From NCBI GenBank assembly GCA_963697525.1, contig OY969087.1, positions 6,386,001 to 6,450,000 of the forward strand: a DNA stretch of 64,000 nt, read 5' to 3'. The notes beneath the pieces were generated by a model, which saw only the letters and a list, made by a program, of their open reading frames with translations, was not told the origin of the DNA and searched no databases. Each line of letters opens with the position of its first letter. Within the stretch, counting starts at the first letter, position 1. Shown piece by piece: positions 9,374 to 19,110 of this stretch. Both the position numbers and the translations under genes were made by a program. This DNA comes from Bradymonas sp963697525 (GTDB lineage Bacteria > Myxococcota_A > Bradymonadia > Bradymonadales > Bradymonadaceae).

Positions 9374-10885
9374 ATGCTATCTTCGGGCCGTGCGCCGCTG
9401 TACCTGTCGGCGATGCTCGCCTTTGCCGGCGCCTGTCTGGCTGCTCCCAGCGCCGCGACGGCGGCGGAACTCTCCGGGCGTCTGACCGACGCCGCCACGG
9501 GCGTGCCTATCGCCAACGCCACCGTGCGGGTGTCTGGCACCACAACCACGGCCACGACCGACGCCGACGGCCACTACGCCTTCGATTTGCCCGCGGGCCA
9601 CTACGAGCTGAGCATCGCGGCGCCGGTGGGCGGCCAGGTGCTTCGCTCACGGCTGGTCCACCAGCGGGTGCCCCAGCCGTATGCCGCCCACGCGCACGTC
9701 TACACCGACTACTTCCTCAATCACGGCCATCCGCCGCTACCCAACGCCCAGGGGCTTCCCAGCTTCAGCGGCCAGGCGCCGGCGGGCGGGCCCGACGTGC
9801 TCGACCTGAGCGGGCTGTTCGACAGCGGGGGCAGCCCCACGCATCTGACCATTCCCGACCCGGTGCCCACGACCATTCGGGTGGGCATTCGCCAGGACGA
9901 GACCGGCGGCGCCGGCTGCACCGACAGCAGCAACCCCATCGTGGACATCAAGGAGATGTCGCTCGACGAGTACGTCAAGGGCGTGCTGCCCGCCGAGATC
10001 GGCGTGTTTCGCAGCATTCCGGGCTCCTCGGAGGTCTACAAGGCGTTTGCCATCGCCGCCAAGAGCTACGCGCTGTACTTCATGATCTACTACGGGCCGG
10101 GCAACCGGCGCACCCTCAACCGCACGGTCAACGGCTACACCTGGTTTCACATCGACAACACTGCCTGCAACCAGCGCTACGGCGACACGCGCATCGCGAA
10201 GACGAGCGCGGCTGCCGACGCCGTGGCCCACAAGATCCTGGTCGACAAGTCCAACATCGACGGGCTGAGCAAATACGAGTACGCCGCGAGTTGCGGCAAG
10301 CACGGCACCCGCCCGGCCCACCAGAGCACCCTCGTGCCGGACAACCCCCCAGTGAACGGGTGCGTGGGAAGCTGGTGCGGCCACGATGACTGCGCCGGCC
10401 ACGAGGTAAATCCCAACTTTCCCAACAGCGGCCGCTGCCTGGTGCGCGGCATCTGCCAGTGGGGAGCGGCCAGTTGGGGCAAGGCCGGCAAGACGTATAC
10501 GTGGATGCTCGATCACTACCAGCCCAACCTGCAGGTGCGCGACCTGGACACCAGCGGATCGCAACCCGGTGGGGACGACGTCGGCGTGCCGCTCGACGCC
10601 GGCGCGCCGCTCGACGCCGGTGTGCCCCTCGACGCCGGTGTGCCGCTCGACGCCGGTGTGACGCGCGATACCGGCGCGCACGATGTTGGGAGCGTGGCCG
10701 ACGCCGCCGGCCCAGGCTCGGGGCCGCATCGACGGCGCCCCGCCGTGCTCGGCCCGCTGGTCAAGCCCTCGCCGGGCGTCCAGGGAGGCTGCTCGATGGC
10801 CCCGGGCCCGTCCGGCTGGGCTCCGCTGGGCCTTCAACTGCTCGTCGGCCTGGCGCTGTGGAGTTGGTGGCGCCGGCGGCACTGA
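9374..10885 (+). CDS. SpoIID/LytB-domain secreted protein with MYXO-CTERM-like tail
   Basis: 503-aa exported protein. A signal peptide ends near ATAAEL. A carboxypeptidase-regulatory-like (CarboxypepD_reg) beta-sandwich follows (SGRLTDAATGVPIANATVRV, about 34-85). The central SpoIID/LytB region spans about 190-385 and includes SLDEYVKGVLPAEI and ICQWGAASWG. In sporulators SpoIID cleaves glycan strands denuded of stem peptides. In other bacteria such domains occur in cell-wall or extracellular proteins. Next comes a four-fold repeat of V/A-PLDAG and then a C-terminal Cys, a hydrophobic helix and RRRH (from GGCSMAPG), resembling a MYXO-CTERM sorting tail. Start 9374 is chosen over 9341 from promoter position and the Shine-Dalgarno sequence. 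It is divergent from the GH43-like lipoprotein. Confidence 0.78.
   Translation: MLSSGRAPLYLSAMLAFAGACLAAPSAATAAELSGRLTDAATGVPIANATVRVSGTTTTATTDADGHYAFDLPAGHYELSIAAPVGGQVLRSRLVHQRVPQPYAAHAHVYTDYFLNHGHPPLPNAQGLPSFSGQAPAGGPDVLDLSGLFDSGGSPTHLTIPDPVPTTIRVGIRQDETGGAGCTDSSNPIVDIKEMSLDEYVKGVLPAEIGVFRSIPGSSEVYKAFAIAAKSYALYFMIYYGPGNRRTLNRTVNGYTWFHIDNTACNQRYGDTRIAKTSAAADAVAHKILVDKSNIDGLSKYEYAASCGKHGTRPAHQSTLVPDNPPVNGCVGSWCGHDDCAGHEVNPNFPNSGRCLVRGICQWGAASWGKAGKTYTWMLDHYQPNLQVRDLDTSGSQPGGDDVGVPLDAGAPLDAGVPLDAGVPLDAGVTRDTGAHDVGSVADAAGPGSGPHRRRPAVLGPLVKPSPGVQGGCSMAPGPSGWAPLGLQLLVGLALWSWWRRRH
10586..10657 (+). repeat. Four 18-bp tandem repeats encoding the PLDAGV linker
   Basis: Four copies of an 18-bp unit of the form gtgccgctcgacgccggc, with small differences, encode PLDAG plus V or A in the linker before the sorting tail. 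It is an in-frame minisatellite that could vary in copy number. Confidence 0.8.
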
Positions 10886-11004
10886 GCCTGGCGTCGACTC
10901 GAGCCGCGAAGCGACCCACGACGGCGCGGAGGCCGTCGCTCCAATTCAAGGCTTCGCTGCTCGGGTGCTTTGGAGCGACGCCGTCCCTGGCGTCGACTCG
11001 ACAC

Positions 11005-11040
11005 AAAAAGGCCGCCGGCGTTTCCGCCGGCGGCCTTTTT
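11005..11040. terminator. Bidirectional Rho-independent terminator
   Basis: An A5 run, stem GGCCGCCGGCG, loop tttc, CGCCGGCGGCC and a T5 run. It sits between the convergent SpoIID-domain gene and the pil operon, so it can serve both strands. Confidence 0.9.
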
Positions 11041-11063
11041 GGTGTCAGATTCGAGCCCTGTTC

Positions 11064-11858
11064 TTATTTGGAAGCGACGCACGCCGGCGTCGTCGAGAAC
11101 GGGTCCGGCGCACCTGCGCTGGGCGGCGGGCAGTCCAGGCAGATGTTGATCGGAAACTGGAATTTGTTGGACTCAACCGAGCGACCGCTGAAGGTCTGGC
11201 CCTTGAGCTGAATCTCGGCGACCAGGGGGATGATGGCATCCTTGGTACCCGAGGCGATATTGGGCGAAGCCTCGATGACCTGGTTGTAGAACTTCTCGAC
11301 CTTGGGGAGCTCGCGCGAGCTGAAGATCGGGAAGCTCGCCAGCGCGGCGCCGCCGCCGCTGTCGACCACCGCCGAGAACAGCTCCTTCTTCTCGAGCTGG
11401 CTGGCGTACTGCGCCCCGGGGAATTTGTTGAGCGACGACGGGTAGCGGATGGTCGCCCCGGTGATCATGATCGAGTTTTGATCCTCGCTCAGCCCCTGGA
11501 AGTTACCACCACCGGTGGCGCCCGTGCCCACCTGAGTGCTCTGCTCGAGCAGGTTTTTGATGTCGCCCCAGAAGAAATAGCCCTGGGGTACGTTGTTCGA
11601 GCCGTTGCCCTTGAGCTCGGTCACGTCGACGTTGGCGCGAAAAAAGAAGGTATCGATCGAACCCGGCTTGGCCGAGCTGTAATCGCAGACCAGCTTTTTG
11701 ACCGTATTGCCCTGGGAATCGGTGGTATCCTGGTACGAGCCGGTAAACGCCACGCTTCCGCGAAGCGACAGACTCGGTTCCTGGTCGACGCACCCGCCCA
11801 GCCCAGCCAGCAGCAGCGAACCTGCCAAGATTGCGAATGTTGCTTTCATTCTCTTCAT
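11064..11858 (-). CDS. Uncharacterised lipoprotein at the end of the pil operon
   Basis: 264-aa protein with a signal peptide and lipobox (LAGLGGC, Cys23). The mature part is mixed alpha/beta with no motif I recognise; it has a few cysteines and a Pro-rich CLDCPPP segment near the end. The gene lies 117 bp downstream of pilQ, on the same strand, before a strong terminator. It is therefore probably the last gene of the pilMNOPQ transcript and may be an accessory protein of the secretin or pilus, by position only. Confidence 0.65.
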   Translation of the reverse strand: MKRMKATFAILAGSLLLAGLGGCVDQEPSLSLRGSVAFTGSYQDTTDSQGNTVKKLVCDYSSAKPGSIDTFFFRANVDVTELKGNGSNNVPQGYFFWGDIKNLLEQSTQVGTGATGGGNFQGLSEDQNSIMITGATIRYPSSLNKFPGAQYASQLEKKELFSAVVDSGGGAALASFPIFSSRELPKVEKFYNQVIEASPNIASGTKDAIIPLVAEIQLKGQTFSGRSVESNKFQFPINICLDCPPPSAGAPDPFSTTPACVASK

Positions 11859-11975
11859 TTATTGACTCTCTTCGAGGGGTTCGATGAGGCCATCGGCCGC
11901 CACTCGATTGTCTGGGACGTCATACTACTATTGAGCCGAAAATCTCGGTCCAAGTCAAATGCTTCTGCCATTCGG

Positions 11976-14900
11976 TCACTGTGCGTCCGCCTCACTGAGC
12001 GATCCCGCGCCCTTATTGGCGCCCAGTGACTCCGCCCGGTTGACGATGCGCGGCGTGATGAAGATCAACAGCTCGGTGCGCCGCTCACTGGTGGTCGAGG
12101 TCTTGAACAGATTGCCCAAGATGGGAATCTTGTGGAAGAACGGCACCGCTGACAGGTTCGAGCCACCGTTGCGCGTGTAGATACCGCCGATGACGGTGGT
12201 GTCGCCGTCTTTGATGAGCAGCTCGGTCTCTGCCTGCTTGCGGATGATCGTGGGGTCGCCGCGAGCGCCGGTGTTCTGGAAGTCGGGCTCGTTCTTCGAG
12301 GCCTGGATCTTCAGTTGGATGTTGCCATCGGGGGTCACGTGCGGCTTGACGCTCAGCTCCAGGGTGGCGTCGACGAAGACCGTCTGCACACCGGCGGCGC
12401 TGACCACGCTGATGGGAATCGAGGTGCCCTGCGAGATCGTCGCCTCGGTGTTGTCCAGGGTCATGATGCGCGGGGAGCTGACGATCTTGGCGTGCCCGGA
12501 GGACTCCAGGGCGGACAGGCGCAGGTTCAAGTTGACGCTGCCGCCCACGCTACCCATGGTCAGGCCGATGGCACCACCAGCGCCGGTACCGGCGGGCGCG
12601 GGCAGGTTGACCGCGAAGTTCGGGTTGCTCGAGGTCCCCGCCGTGGGGGTCTGACCATCGGTCGCGCCACCGGCGACGCCGAGCACGCTGGGGAAGATCA
12701 GGCCGGTGGGGTTGCCGTTGCCCTGCGAGAAGGTGAAGTCACCGCCCCACTGGATGCCCAACTGGCGCGAGAAGGTGTCGTTGGTCTCGACGATGCGCGC
12801 CTCGATGAGCACCTGAGGCACCTGGGAGTCGAGGTTCTCGACCAGCGAGCGGATGGACTCCAGGTTGGAGGACAAATCCTTGATGATCAGCGTGTTGGTA
12901 CGCCCGTCGACGCTGACGGTGCCGCGCGGGCTGAGCAGGCCTTTGACCTGCGACTGCATGTCGCTGGCGTCGGCGTAGTTGACCGGCAGCAAGAAGACCT
13001 CCAGCGGCTGGAGCTTCTCGGCGCGGGCGGCGGCCTCGGCGCGGGCCTTCTGCTCGTCCAACAGCGTCTTTTGCGGGGCCACGCGGATGACGTTGCCGCG
13101 AAGCTCGAAGCCCAGCCCCTGGGTCTGCAGAATGGTCAAGAAGACCTGGTCGAGGGGCACGCTGCGCAGGCGCATGGTGACGGTGCCACCGACGCCCTCG
13201 CCGGCGATGATGTTAACGCCGCCCTCTTTGGCCAGCAGGCGCAGCACGTTCTGAATGTCGGCGCCGCGCAGGTCGATGGTCAGGCGCTTGCGCTTCATGC
13301 CCGGCACGGTGTTGACCTTGGTGGGGTCGGCCACGGTGCGCGGGTAGTGCGGGGGCGCCGAGGTGAAGCTCTGGCCGTCCTGGGCACGCCGGGGGCGGCC
13401 TTTGGCGGCCATCGCGCCGGCGTCTTTGGCGTTGTCGGCGAGCTTGGGAGCGAACTCCCAGACCACCTTATTGCCTTCCTGGTGAATCATCTCCGAGGCG
13501 TCCTCGCCCAGCTCGGCCTCCATGTGGACCTTGCCGTCTTTGCCGGTGTAGCTGGACACGAAGCGCACCGCCCCGCCCTGGGCGTTGGGGGCGAGGGTGC
13601 GCTCGAGGGTGTCGGGGAGTTTGACGTGGTTGAGGATCATGACCGCGCGGCTGCCCTTCCAGGGGCGCGTCTCGAAATCCGAGGGCCGGTCGAGCTCGAC
13701 GACGATGCGTGAGCGGCCGCCGTCGGTCTCCAGGTGGATGTCGCGCACCTCATTGGCGTTGGAGGGATTGACCGCCACGGCGCGCGCCGCGGGGAGGTCT
13801 TCGCGCGAGCGGATGCCGTCGAGCTCCTTGCGCCGCGCGTCGATCTGCGACTCGGTGGAGCTGAAGATCCTTCTGTGCGCGCTGGCGACGCTGCGCCAAC
13901 TCGGACAGACGCTTTTGCTCGGCCTGACGCTTGCTCTCCAGGGCGGCGACGCGCTTTTGCTCCTGCTCGAGGTTGCTGCGCAACTTCTGCAGCCGGGCCA
14001 ATTCCTTGGCCTCTTGGGCGTGCTTGGACGAATGCGGCTGGGAGCGGGCCTTGTCGAGCTCGGCGCGCAACCGCGCGACTTCGCTCTCGCGCTCGTCGAC
14101 GCGCTTGCGCAGTTGGGCCACGCGCTGGTTGGCGGCGTTGGCCTCCGAGCGGGCCTTGTTGATCTCGTCGAGCTGGGCCTGCAGGCGCTGGCTGAGGGCC
14201 TTTTTCTCGTGTTCGATCTTGGTCAGCTCGCCGCGCACGGATTTGTCGCCGTGGGCGAGCGCGGCGCGAAGCGAGCTGAGCTGGCTTTCGAGCTGCTGCT
14301 GGCGCGTCTTGGCCGCCTGCAGTTGGGCCAACTGCTGGTCGACCTTGGTCGACGATTGCTGGGCCTGCTGCTGCATCGTGTCCAGACGCTGCTTGAGCTG
14401 GTCCTTCTCCGAGGCGACCGACTCGAGGGTCTGACGGGTGGAGTCGAGCTGGGAGGCCAGCGCGTCGGCGCGGGCCACGGCAGCGTGGCGCTCCTTCTCG
14501 AGCTTGTGGACCTTGGCCTGGGCCTGGTCGCGCTCGGCGGTGAGCTTCTTTTTAAGCGAATCCAACCGCGCCAGGGCCTGGTCGCGCTCCTGCTTGAGCG
14601 TGCCCATCTCGCCTTTGAGCTCGGCGACGCGCTTTTCGCGGCGGGCCACTTCCGCCTTGGTCTGGCGCAACCGATCGCTCTGCTGGGCGATCTTCGACTG
14701 CAGTTGATTGCGCTGGGCGCCGCTGGCCTTGGCCAGGCGGCGGTTGAGCTCGTCGAGCTTCTTCTCGGTGCTCGCCAGCTTGTCGCGGGTGGTGCTCAGT
14801 TGGCCCATCGCCGACTTGTAGCGCGACTCGCTGTCGGAGAGCTGAGTGCGGTACTGCGACTCGACCTTCGCCAGGCGCTGATTGGCCTGGTCGAGGCGGG

Positions 14901-15378
14901 CCTCCTTTTGATGCAGTTGATGCTGCATCTGGGCGACGTTGTGGGGCGCCTTGGTGCGCTTGGAGCCGTCGACGAAGACGACCACGTCTTTGCCGTCGGC
15001 CTTGACGTCGTAGTGGGCGGCCTGGTCGAAGCCGATGATCAGGCGGGCCATCGACTGTGAGTTTTGCTCCACGCCGATGAGCGCCACCTTCGAGATCACG
15101 CCGTTGCCCACCCGCTTGGTCACCGCGTCACCGTCGAGCTTGCTGCCCGAGATGTCGACGAACAAGCGCAGCGGGTTGGTCAGCTTGAAGACCGAAAAGG
15201 TCGGCCGGCTCGTCCCGTGGATACGGATCGAGGTGCCGTCCTTCAACTCGTTGACCTGCAGTGAGCCCACCGAGTTGGTCGCTGCGTGATGGGAGGTCTC
15301 TCCTGGCCCCTGGGCAAGCGCCGGGGCACTGGCCCCCATCAGCGCGCACAGGATAAGGACAGAAAACTTACGTCTCAT
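11976..15378 (-). CDS. pilQ: Type IV pilus secretin PilQ with a long coiled-coil insert; apparent frameshift
   Basis: Outer-membrane secretin through which the type IV pilus passes. The N-terminal part (from ATG 15378, RBS AGGAG) has a signal peptide and an AMIN domain to about residue 140. It continues as about 360 residues of Lys/Glu/Gln-rich coiled coil. The frame breaks near 13869, where one extra base separates QRAQKD from the expected KIFSSTESQID. The next frame then gives a second AMIN domain (VNPSNANEVRDIHLE), an STN domain (ADIQNVLRLLAKEGG), a secretin_N domain (VSVDGRTNTLIIKD) and the secretin core ending IPILGNLFK and LLIFITPRIV. Total corrected length is about 1133 aa, longer than typical PilQ because of the coiled coil. 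It is last of pilMNOPQ, with a 187-bp gap after pilP. Confidence 0.9.
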
Positions 15379-15565
15379 GGCATGACTCCTGAGTCTCACT
15401 GAGCTGTCAGCCCGACCTGGACAATTTGAGTGGCCCAGCGGTGAACTGTCCTGATTGCTCAACAGTTGCATCGTATTACAAGCTCCAGATCGAAGCGTTC
15501 ACAGTGACATTGACACCAACCATTGGCGCAATTGCTCGTCGTACATCAACATGGCAGTGGCCGCG

Positions 15566-16318
15566 CTACTTGGGCGGCAACACACCGCTTTCTCCGTCGG
15601 CGCCCGTGGGGGCACCGGCCTGACCGAGAGTCTTTTGGAGCGCCTGGCGCCCTTTTTGACTGGCGAGCAGCTTTTTGAGGGCCTCGCGTTCCTGGTCGGT
15701 CAATCCGTGGTCTTCCTTGGTCTCCAACTCCTTGGTGCGCAGCTTGACGGTGGTCAACCGCGTCTGGGTCTCCTCCTCGTCGGTGACCTCGCGCACCTCG
15801 ACCTCGTTGTCGCGGATGTCGGTGATCGTGCCGCCGTTTTGGCCGATGCGATCGCCCTCTTTGACCACGTGGCCAAACCCCTTGGGGTCCAGAAACATGG
15901 CCTTGGGCACGGCGACCTCGCTGATGATCGCCACCAGCTGGAGTTGACCCAGCTCGTACTGCTCGAGGGGCTCGAGGGGACGCACATCGCCCTTGGCAAT
16001 GTCGTGCTTGGGCTGCAGCACGTCCAGATCCGGCAAGAAGGGGTTGCGCCGAACGTTGTCCGGATAATCGGGCCGCTCGTACTCTTCCTGGGCGGTGGCC
16101 TTGGGCTTGGGCGCCGGCGGCGGGGTGGCCGCCTGTTTATGGGCGCCGGGGGGAGGCCCCTTGTGCTGGCCGCTCGAGCCGTCGAGACCCAGCAACCCAC
16201 AGCCAGCTGCGCCCAGCGAAAACACCACCAGCAGCGCGGCTACCCAGCGGGCTGACAAGAGTTTGTTACGTCGTGTATTCACTTGCTTGCGATCCATTGG
16301 CTTGAGTACCGACCTCAT
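15566..16318 (-). CDS. pilP: Type IV pilus inner-membrane lipoprotein PilP
   Basis: PilP links the inner-membrane PilMNO alignment complex to the secretin PilQ. The 250-aa product has a signal peptide with lipobox SLGAAGC, a Pro/Lys-rich disordered linker and a beta-sandwich HR domain (YELGQLQLVAIISE through DIRDNEVEVRE). The motif RRNPFLPD near residue 90 is typical of PilP. A second possible start is the Met at 16297, with no clear RBS for either. Between pilO (22 bp upstream) and pilQ in the operon. Confidence 0.9.
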   Translation of the reverse strand: MRSVLKPMDRKQVNTRRNKLLSARWVAALLVVFSLGAAGCGLLGLDGSSGQHKGPPPGAHKQAATPPPAPKPKATAQEEYERPDYPDNVRRNPFLPDLDVLQPKHDIAKGDVRPLEPLEQYELGQLQLVAIISEVAVPKAMFLDPKGFGHVVKEGDRIGQNGGTITDIRDNEVEVREVTDEEETQTRLTTVKLRTKELETKEDHGLTDQEREALKKLLASQKGRQALQKTLGQAGAPTGADGESGVLPPK

Positions 16319-16340
16319 CTACACGGGCCCATCGCGCCAG

Positions 16341-16931
16341 CTACTTGGCGCCTTTGGGCTTGCCGCCTTTCATCTGGAAGGTGGTCAGCTCGGCGGTGAC
16401 CACCAGATTACCGTCCTGGTTGAGCCCGCTGGCGCGCCGCTTCATATTCAGGTTCTTGATATTGACGATTCGGGTCATGCGGCCCACGTAGTAAAAGAAG
16501 TTCGCCAGCTCATCGAAGGTGCCCACCAACTGCATGGTCACCGGAATCTCGATGTAATATTGCTGGGTCTTGCTGGCCTCGCGCTTGAAGTTTTGGATCT
16601 CCAGGCCGGCCGTCTTGGCCTGGTTGTGGATCCGCTGCAACAAGCTGGGGATCTCGGCGGTGGCCGGCAGCTTCTCGCGAGCGATGAGCAGCTCTTGCTG
16701 CAGCTCGGCGATCTTCGAGCGCATGCGCGCCTTTTTGTCCTTGAGCACCTCCAGGCGCTGTTTCTCCTGCTGGAGCTTGCTCAACTTGGTGCGGCTGCTC
16801 TCGATCTTGTCCTGCACCGGGGTGTACATGACCACCCAAAAACCGGCGGCCAGGGCCACCATCACGATGATGAGCAGCAGCACCTTTTGGGCCAGGGGGA
16901 CCTGGTTAAACCTGTCGATAAAATCGTTCAT
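16341..16931 (-). CDS. pilO: Type IV pilus assembly protein PilO
   Basis: Bitopic inner-membrane protein that heterodimerises with PilN. 196 aa: a short cytoplasmic N-terminus, one TM helix (about 16-37, VLLLIIVMVALAAGFWVVMY), a periplasmic coiled coil (about 40-95), then a ferredoxin-like domain ending in an ELTTFQMK strand. The length matches the family. Follows pilN after a 57-bp gap. Confidence 0.92.
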   Translation of the reverse strand: MNDFIDRFNQVPLAQKVLLLIIVMVALAAGFWVVMYTPVQDKIESSRTKLSKLQQEKQRLEVLKDKKARMRSKIAELQQELLIAREKLPATAEIPSLLQRIHNQAKTAGLEIQNFKREASKTQQYYIEIPVTMQLVGTFDELANFFYYVGRMTRIVNIKNLNMKRRASGLNQDGNLVVTAELTTFQMKGGKPKGAK

Positions 16932-16988
16932 GAGATCACTGTCCCGTTCAACTCGACATCACACCCGCACGCGGCGGGCGCGCTACAT

Positions 16989-17630
16989 TCAGGAACCGTC
17001 GCCAGCGTCGCCCTTGGGCTTAGCCGAGTAGGACAACTTGCCGGTGACGCGGAATTGGACGAGGTTGACGCTATCCTTGCCAGCCGCCTTGACATAATCG
17101 AGCTGGACATCGCTGAAGTGGCTGGCGGTGGTCAGCCGCTCGAGGAATTCGGCCACGTCGTCGGCGTTGACCGCCGAGCCGACCATCTCGAAGTCGCCGT
17201 TGTTCTCCTTGAGGCTGGCGATCCACAGCCGGCGGGTGTCCCACTCCACGTTCCAGTTCATCCGCGAGCGCGCGTGGCGCTCTTCTTCGTTGCGCGGCGG
17301 GCTGAGCATCGCCTGGAGTTCGTCGAGCACGCGCACCGGTCCGGTGCGTTTTTTCTCCAGCTCGGTCAGGATGTGCAATTGCTGCTGCAGCTGCTTTTGC
17401 TTGGTCTCGAGCACCTTGGCGGCCTTGACCGATTTCTCGGCTTTTTTGACCTCGCGTTGGTGCTGGGCGACGTCCTTCTGCAGATCCTGCAGCTTGCTCG
17501 ACTCGGCCATGTACATGGTTCCGAAGACGATGCATTCGAGCACGATCAACACCGCGAACAACACCAACTGGGTGCGCCCCGCCGAGCGTCGCCGCGTCTT
17601 ATTGATGGGTAATAAGTTAACGCGAATCAT
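16989..17630 (-). CDS. pilN: Type IV pilus assembly protein PilN
   Basis: 213 aa. The N-terminal cytoplasmic segment begins MIRVNLLPINKTRRR and carries the INLLP-type motif that PilM binds. A TM helix (about 21-41), a periplasmic coiled coil (about 45-95) and a C-terminal ferredoxin-like domain follow. The start codon overlaps the pilM stop (ATGA), indicating translational coupling. Confidence 0.92.
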   Translation of the reverse strand: MIRVNLLPINKTRRRSAGRTQLVLFAVLIVLECIVFGTMYMAESSKLQDLQKDVAQHQREVKKAEKSVKAAKVLETKQKQLQQQLHILTELEKKRTGPVRVLDELQAMLSPPRNEEERHARSRMNWNVEWDTRRLWIASLKENNGDFEMVGSAVNADDVAEFLERLTTASHFSDVQLDYVKAAGKDSVNLVQFRVTGKLSYSAKPKGDAGDGS

Positions 17631-18694
17631 CGTTCGTGGGTCCTCCGAAGGGCCAAGCCGACCGAAATGCCGGCGATCGGCGCACAGCTCTGAATGCGCT
17701 CGGGCGAGAACTGACGCTCGTCGTACGTGATATTGCGAAACGGGTTGGCCACCTCGGCCGGCACGCCGCTGATGCGCGAGATGGTGCGCACCAGCGAGGG
17801 GATGGCGGCGGTGCCCCCGGAGGCCACGATCTTATCGATGTGACTGTCGGCGGCGGTGGCGGCGTAGAAGTCCAGGGAGCGCTGGATCTCGTTGGCCATG
17901 TCCTCGGCCTTGTCCTGAATAATGGACTCGACCTCCTGAGGCAGCACCTCGTCGCTCGCCCCCCCGGGGCTGCCGCCCATTTTGTACATCTCTGCTTCTT
18001 GATAGGTGATGTTGAGCTGGCGCTGGATCTCCTCGGTGATGTCGCTGCCGCCGATGGACAAGTCGCGGGTAAACACGGTCATGCCGTCGGTGACCACGTT
18101 CATGGACACCACGCTGTTGCCGATGTCCAACAGCACCACCGTCTCGCCCTGGTGATAGCCGTAGTTGACCTCGTACATATTCTGCATGCAGAACACGTCG
18201 ACATCGACCACGATGGGCTTGAGGCCGGACTCCTCGCAGACCGCGCGGTAGTCGTTGATCATCTCCTTTTTGGCGGCCACCAACACCACGTCCATCTGGC
18301 CCTGATCGGTGCGCGGGGCGAGCACCTCGAAGCCGATGAACACATCTTGAATGTCAAACGGAATATACTGCTCGGCCTCCCACTGGATGGACTCCTCGAG
18401 CTCTTCCTGGGTCATCAACGGCAGGGTGATCTTTTTGATGATGACGGTATTACCCGACACGCTCAGCGCCGTCTCTTTGTAGCGCACCTTGTTGCGGTCG
18501 AGCAGCTCGGCGATCGCGTCGGCGACCACCGTGGAGTTCATCAGGGCCCCGTCGACAATGGTCTCCGGGGGTAGGGTGGTATGATCAAAAGTCTGCAGTT
18601 GCAGGCCCTTTTTGACCTCTTTGAGCACACAAAGTTTGACTGCACTCGACCCGATATCGAGACCGACGCAGTTTCGTCCCTTCGCCATGCGCAC
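17627..18694 (-). CDS. pilM: Type IV pilus assembly ATPase-fold protein PilM
   Basis: Cytoplasmic actin-like (FtsA/MreB fold) protein that binds the PilN N-terminus. 355 aa with VGLDIGSSAVKLCVL at the N-terminus (phosphate 1 motif), VVLLDIGNSVVSMNV (phosphate 2 region, about 165-179) and ASGGTAAIPSL (adenosine motif). An upstream AAGAGG site supports ATG 18694. First gene of pilMNOPQ. Confidence 0.93.
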   Translation of the reverse strand: MRMAKGRNCVGLDIGSSAVKLCVLKEVKKGLQLQTFDHTTLPPETIVDGALMNSTVVADAIAELLDRNKVRYKETALSVSGNTVIIKKITLPLMTQEELEESIQWEAEQYIPFDIQDVFIGFEVLAPRTDQGQMDVVLVAAKKEMINDYRAVCEESGLKPIVVDVDVFCMQNMYEVNYGYHQGETVVLLDIGNSVVSMNVVTDGMTVFTRDLSIGGSDITEEIQRQLNITYQEAEMYKMGGSPGGASDEVLPQEVESIIQDKAEDMANEIQRSLDFYAATAADSHIDKIVASGGTAAIPSLVRTISRISGVPAEVANPFRNITYDERQFSPERIQSCAPIAGISVGLALRRTHER

Positions 18695-19075
18695 AATCCT
18701 CTTACCAACGGGAAATTTCGTTCTAAGCGCATGGTGCCACGCGCTTCAGAGAAGTGTCAAGAATTCCTCGACGCTGATTTTGGCCCGAAAATCGACCGGT
18801 TGCCCCCTCTGGCCACGGGTCCAGAGGGCAAGCGTCCAGGTGCTCCAAGCACCGCTCTGCGGGGTACATACTCCCGGGTTCAATCCCTTTATACACCACT
18901 TTAGAGGCGTCGAAAGTTTTTTATGGAAAAAATTCCCAGAATCCCGGCTTTCCGGACCGATCCGTCGTCGCCCGGGGATTAAACCGCGTGCATGGCCTGT
19001 TCGTCAGGGGCGTCTGGGTGAGTTGGGTGATCGCTGGTAGGCCTTGTTTGGACGATCGCCGCGGCGGCTCGGGGG
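18695..19075. other. Intergenic region upstream of pilM, no gene seen
   Basis: AT-richer than its surroundings around 18880-18950. On the minus strand a TTGACA hexamer (18762-18757) lies about 65 bp upstream of pilM, but no convincing -10 is found at the right distance, so the pilM promoter is not resolved. No ORF with an RBS or coding bias is seen. Confidence 0.5.
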
Positions 19076-19104
19076 TTGTTGCACGCCGAGGCGTGTCTTA
19101 ATTC
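19076..19104 (+). promoter_or_regulatory. Possible promoter of the DksA/TraR-like gene
   Basis: TTGTTG (19076-19081), 17-bp spacer containing the hairpin CACGCC-GA-GGCGTG, then TAATTC (19099-19104). If used, it gives a leader of about 200 nt before the ATG at 19315. Confidence 0.3.
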
Positions 19105-19110
19105 TACACC

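Noticed and set aside
18724..18745. TGGCAC on the minus strand upstream of pilM as a sigma54 -24 element
   Set aside because: The -12 part reads GCTT rather than TTGC at the needed distance; sigma54 control of pilM is not supported.
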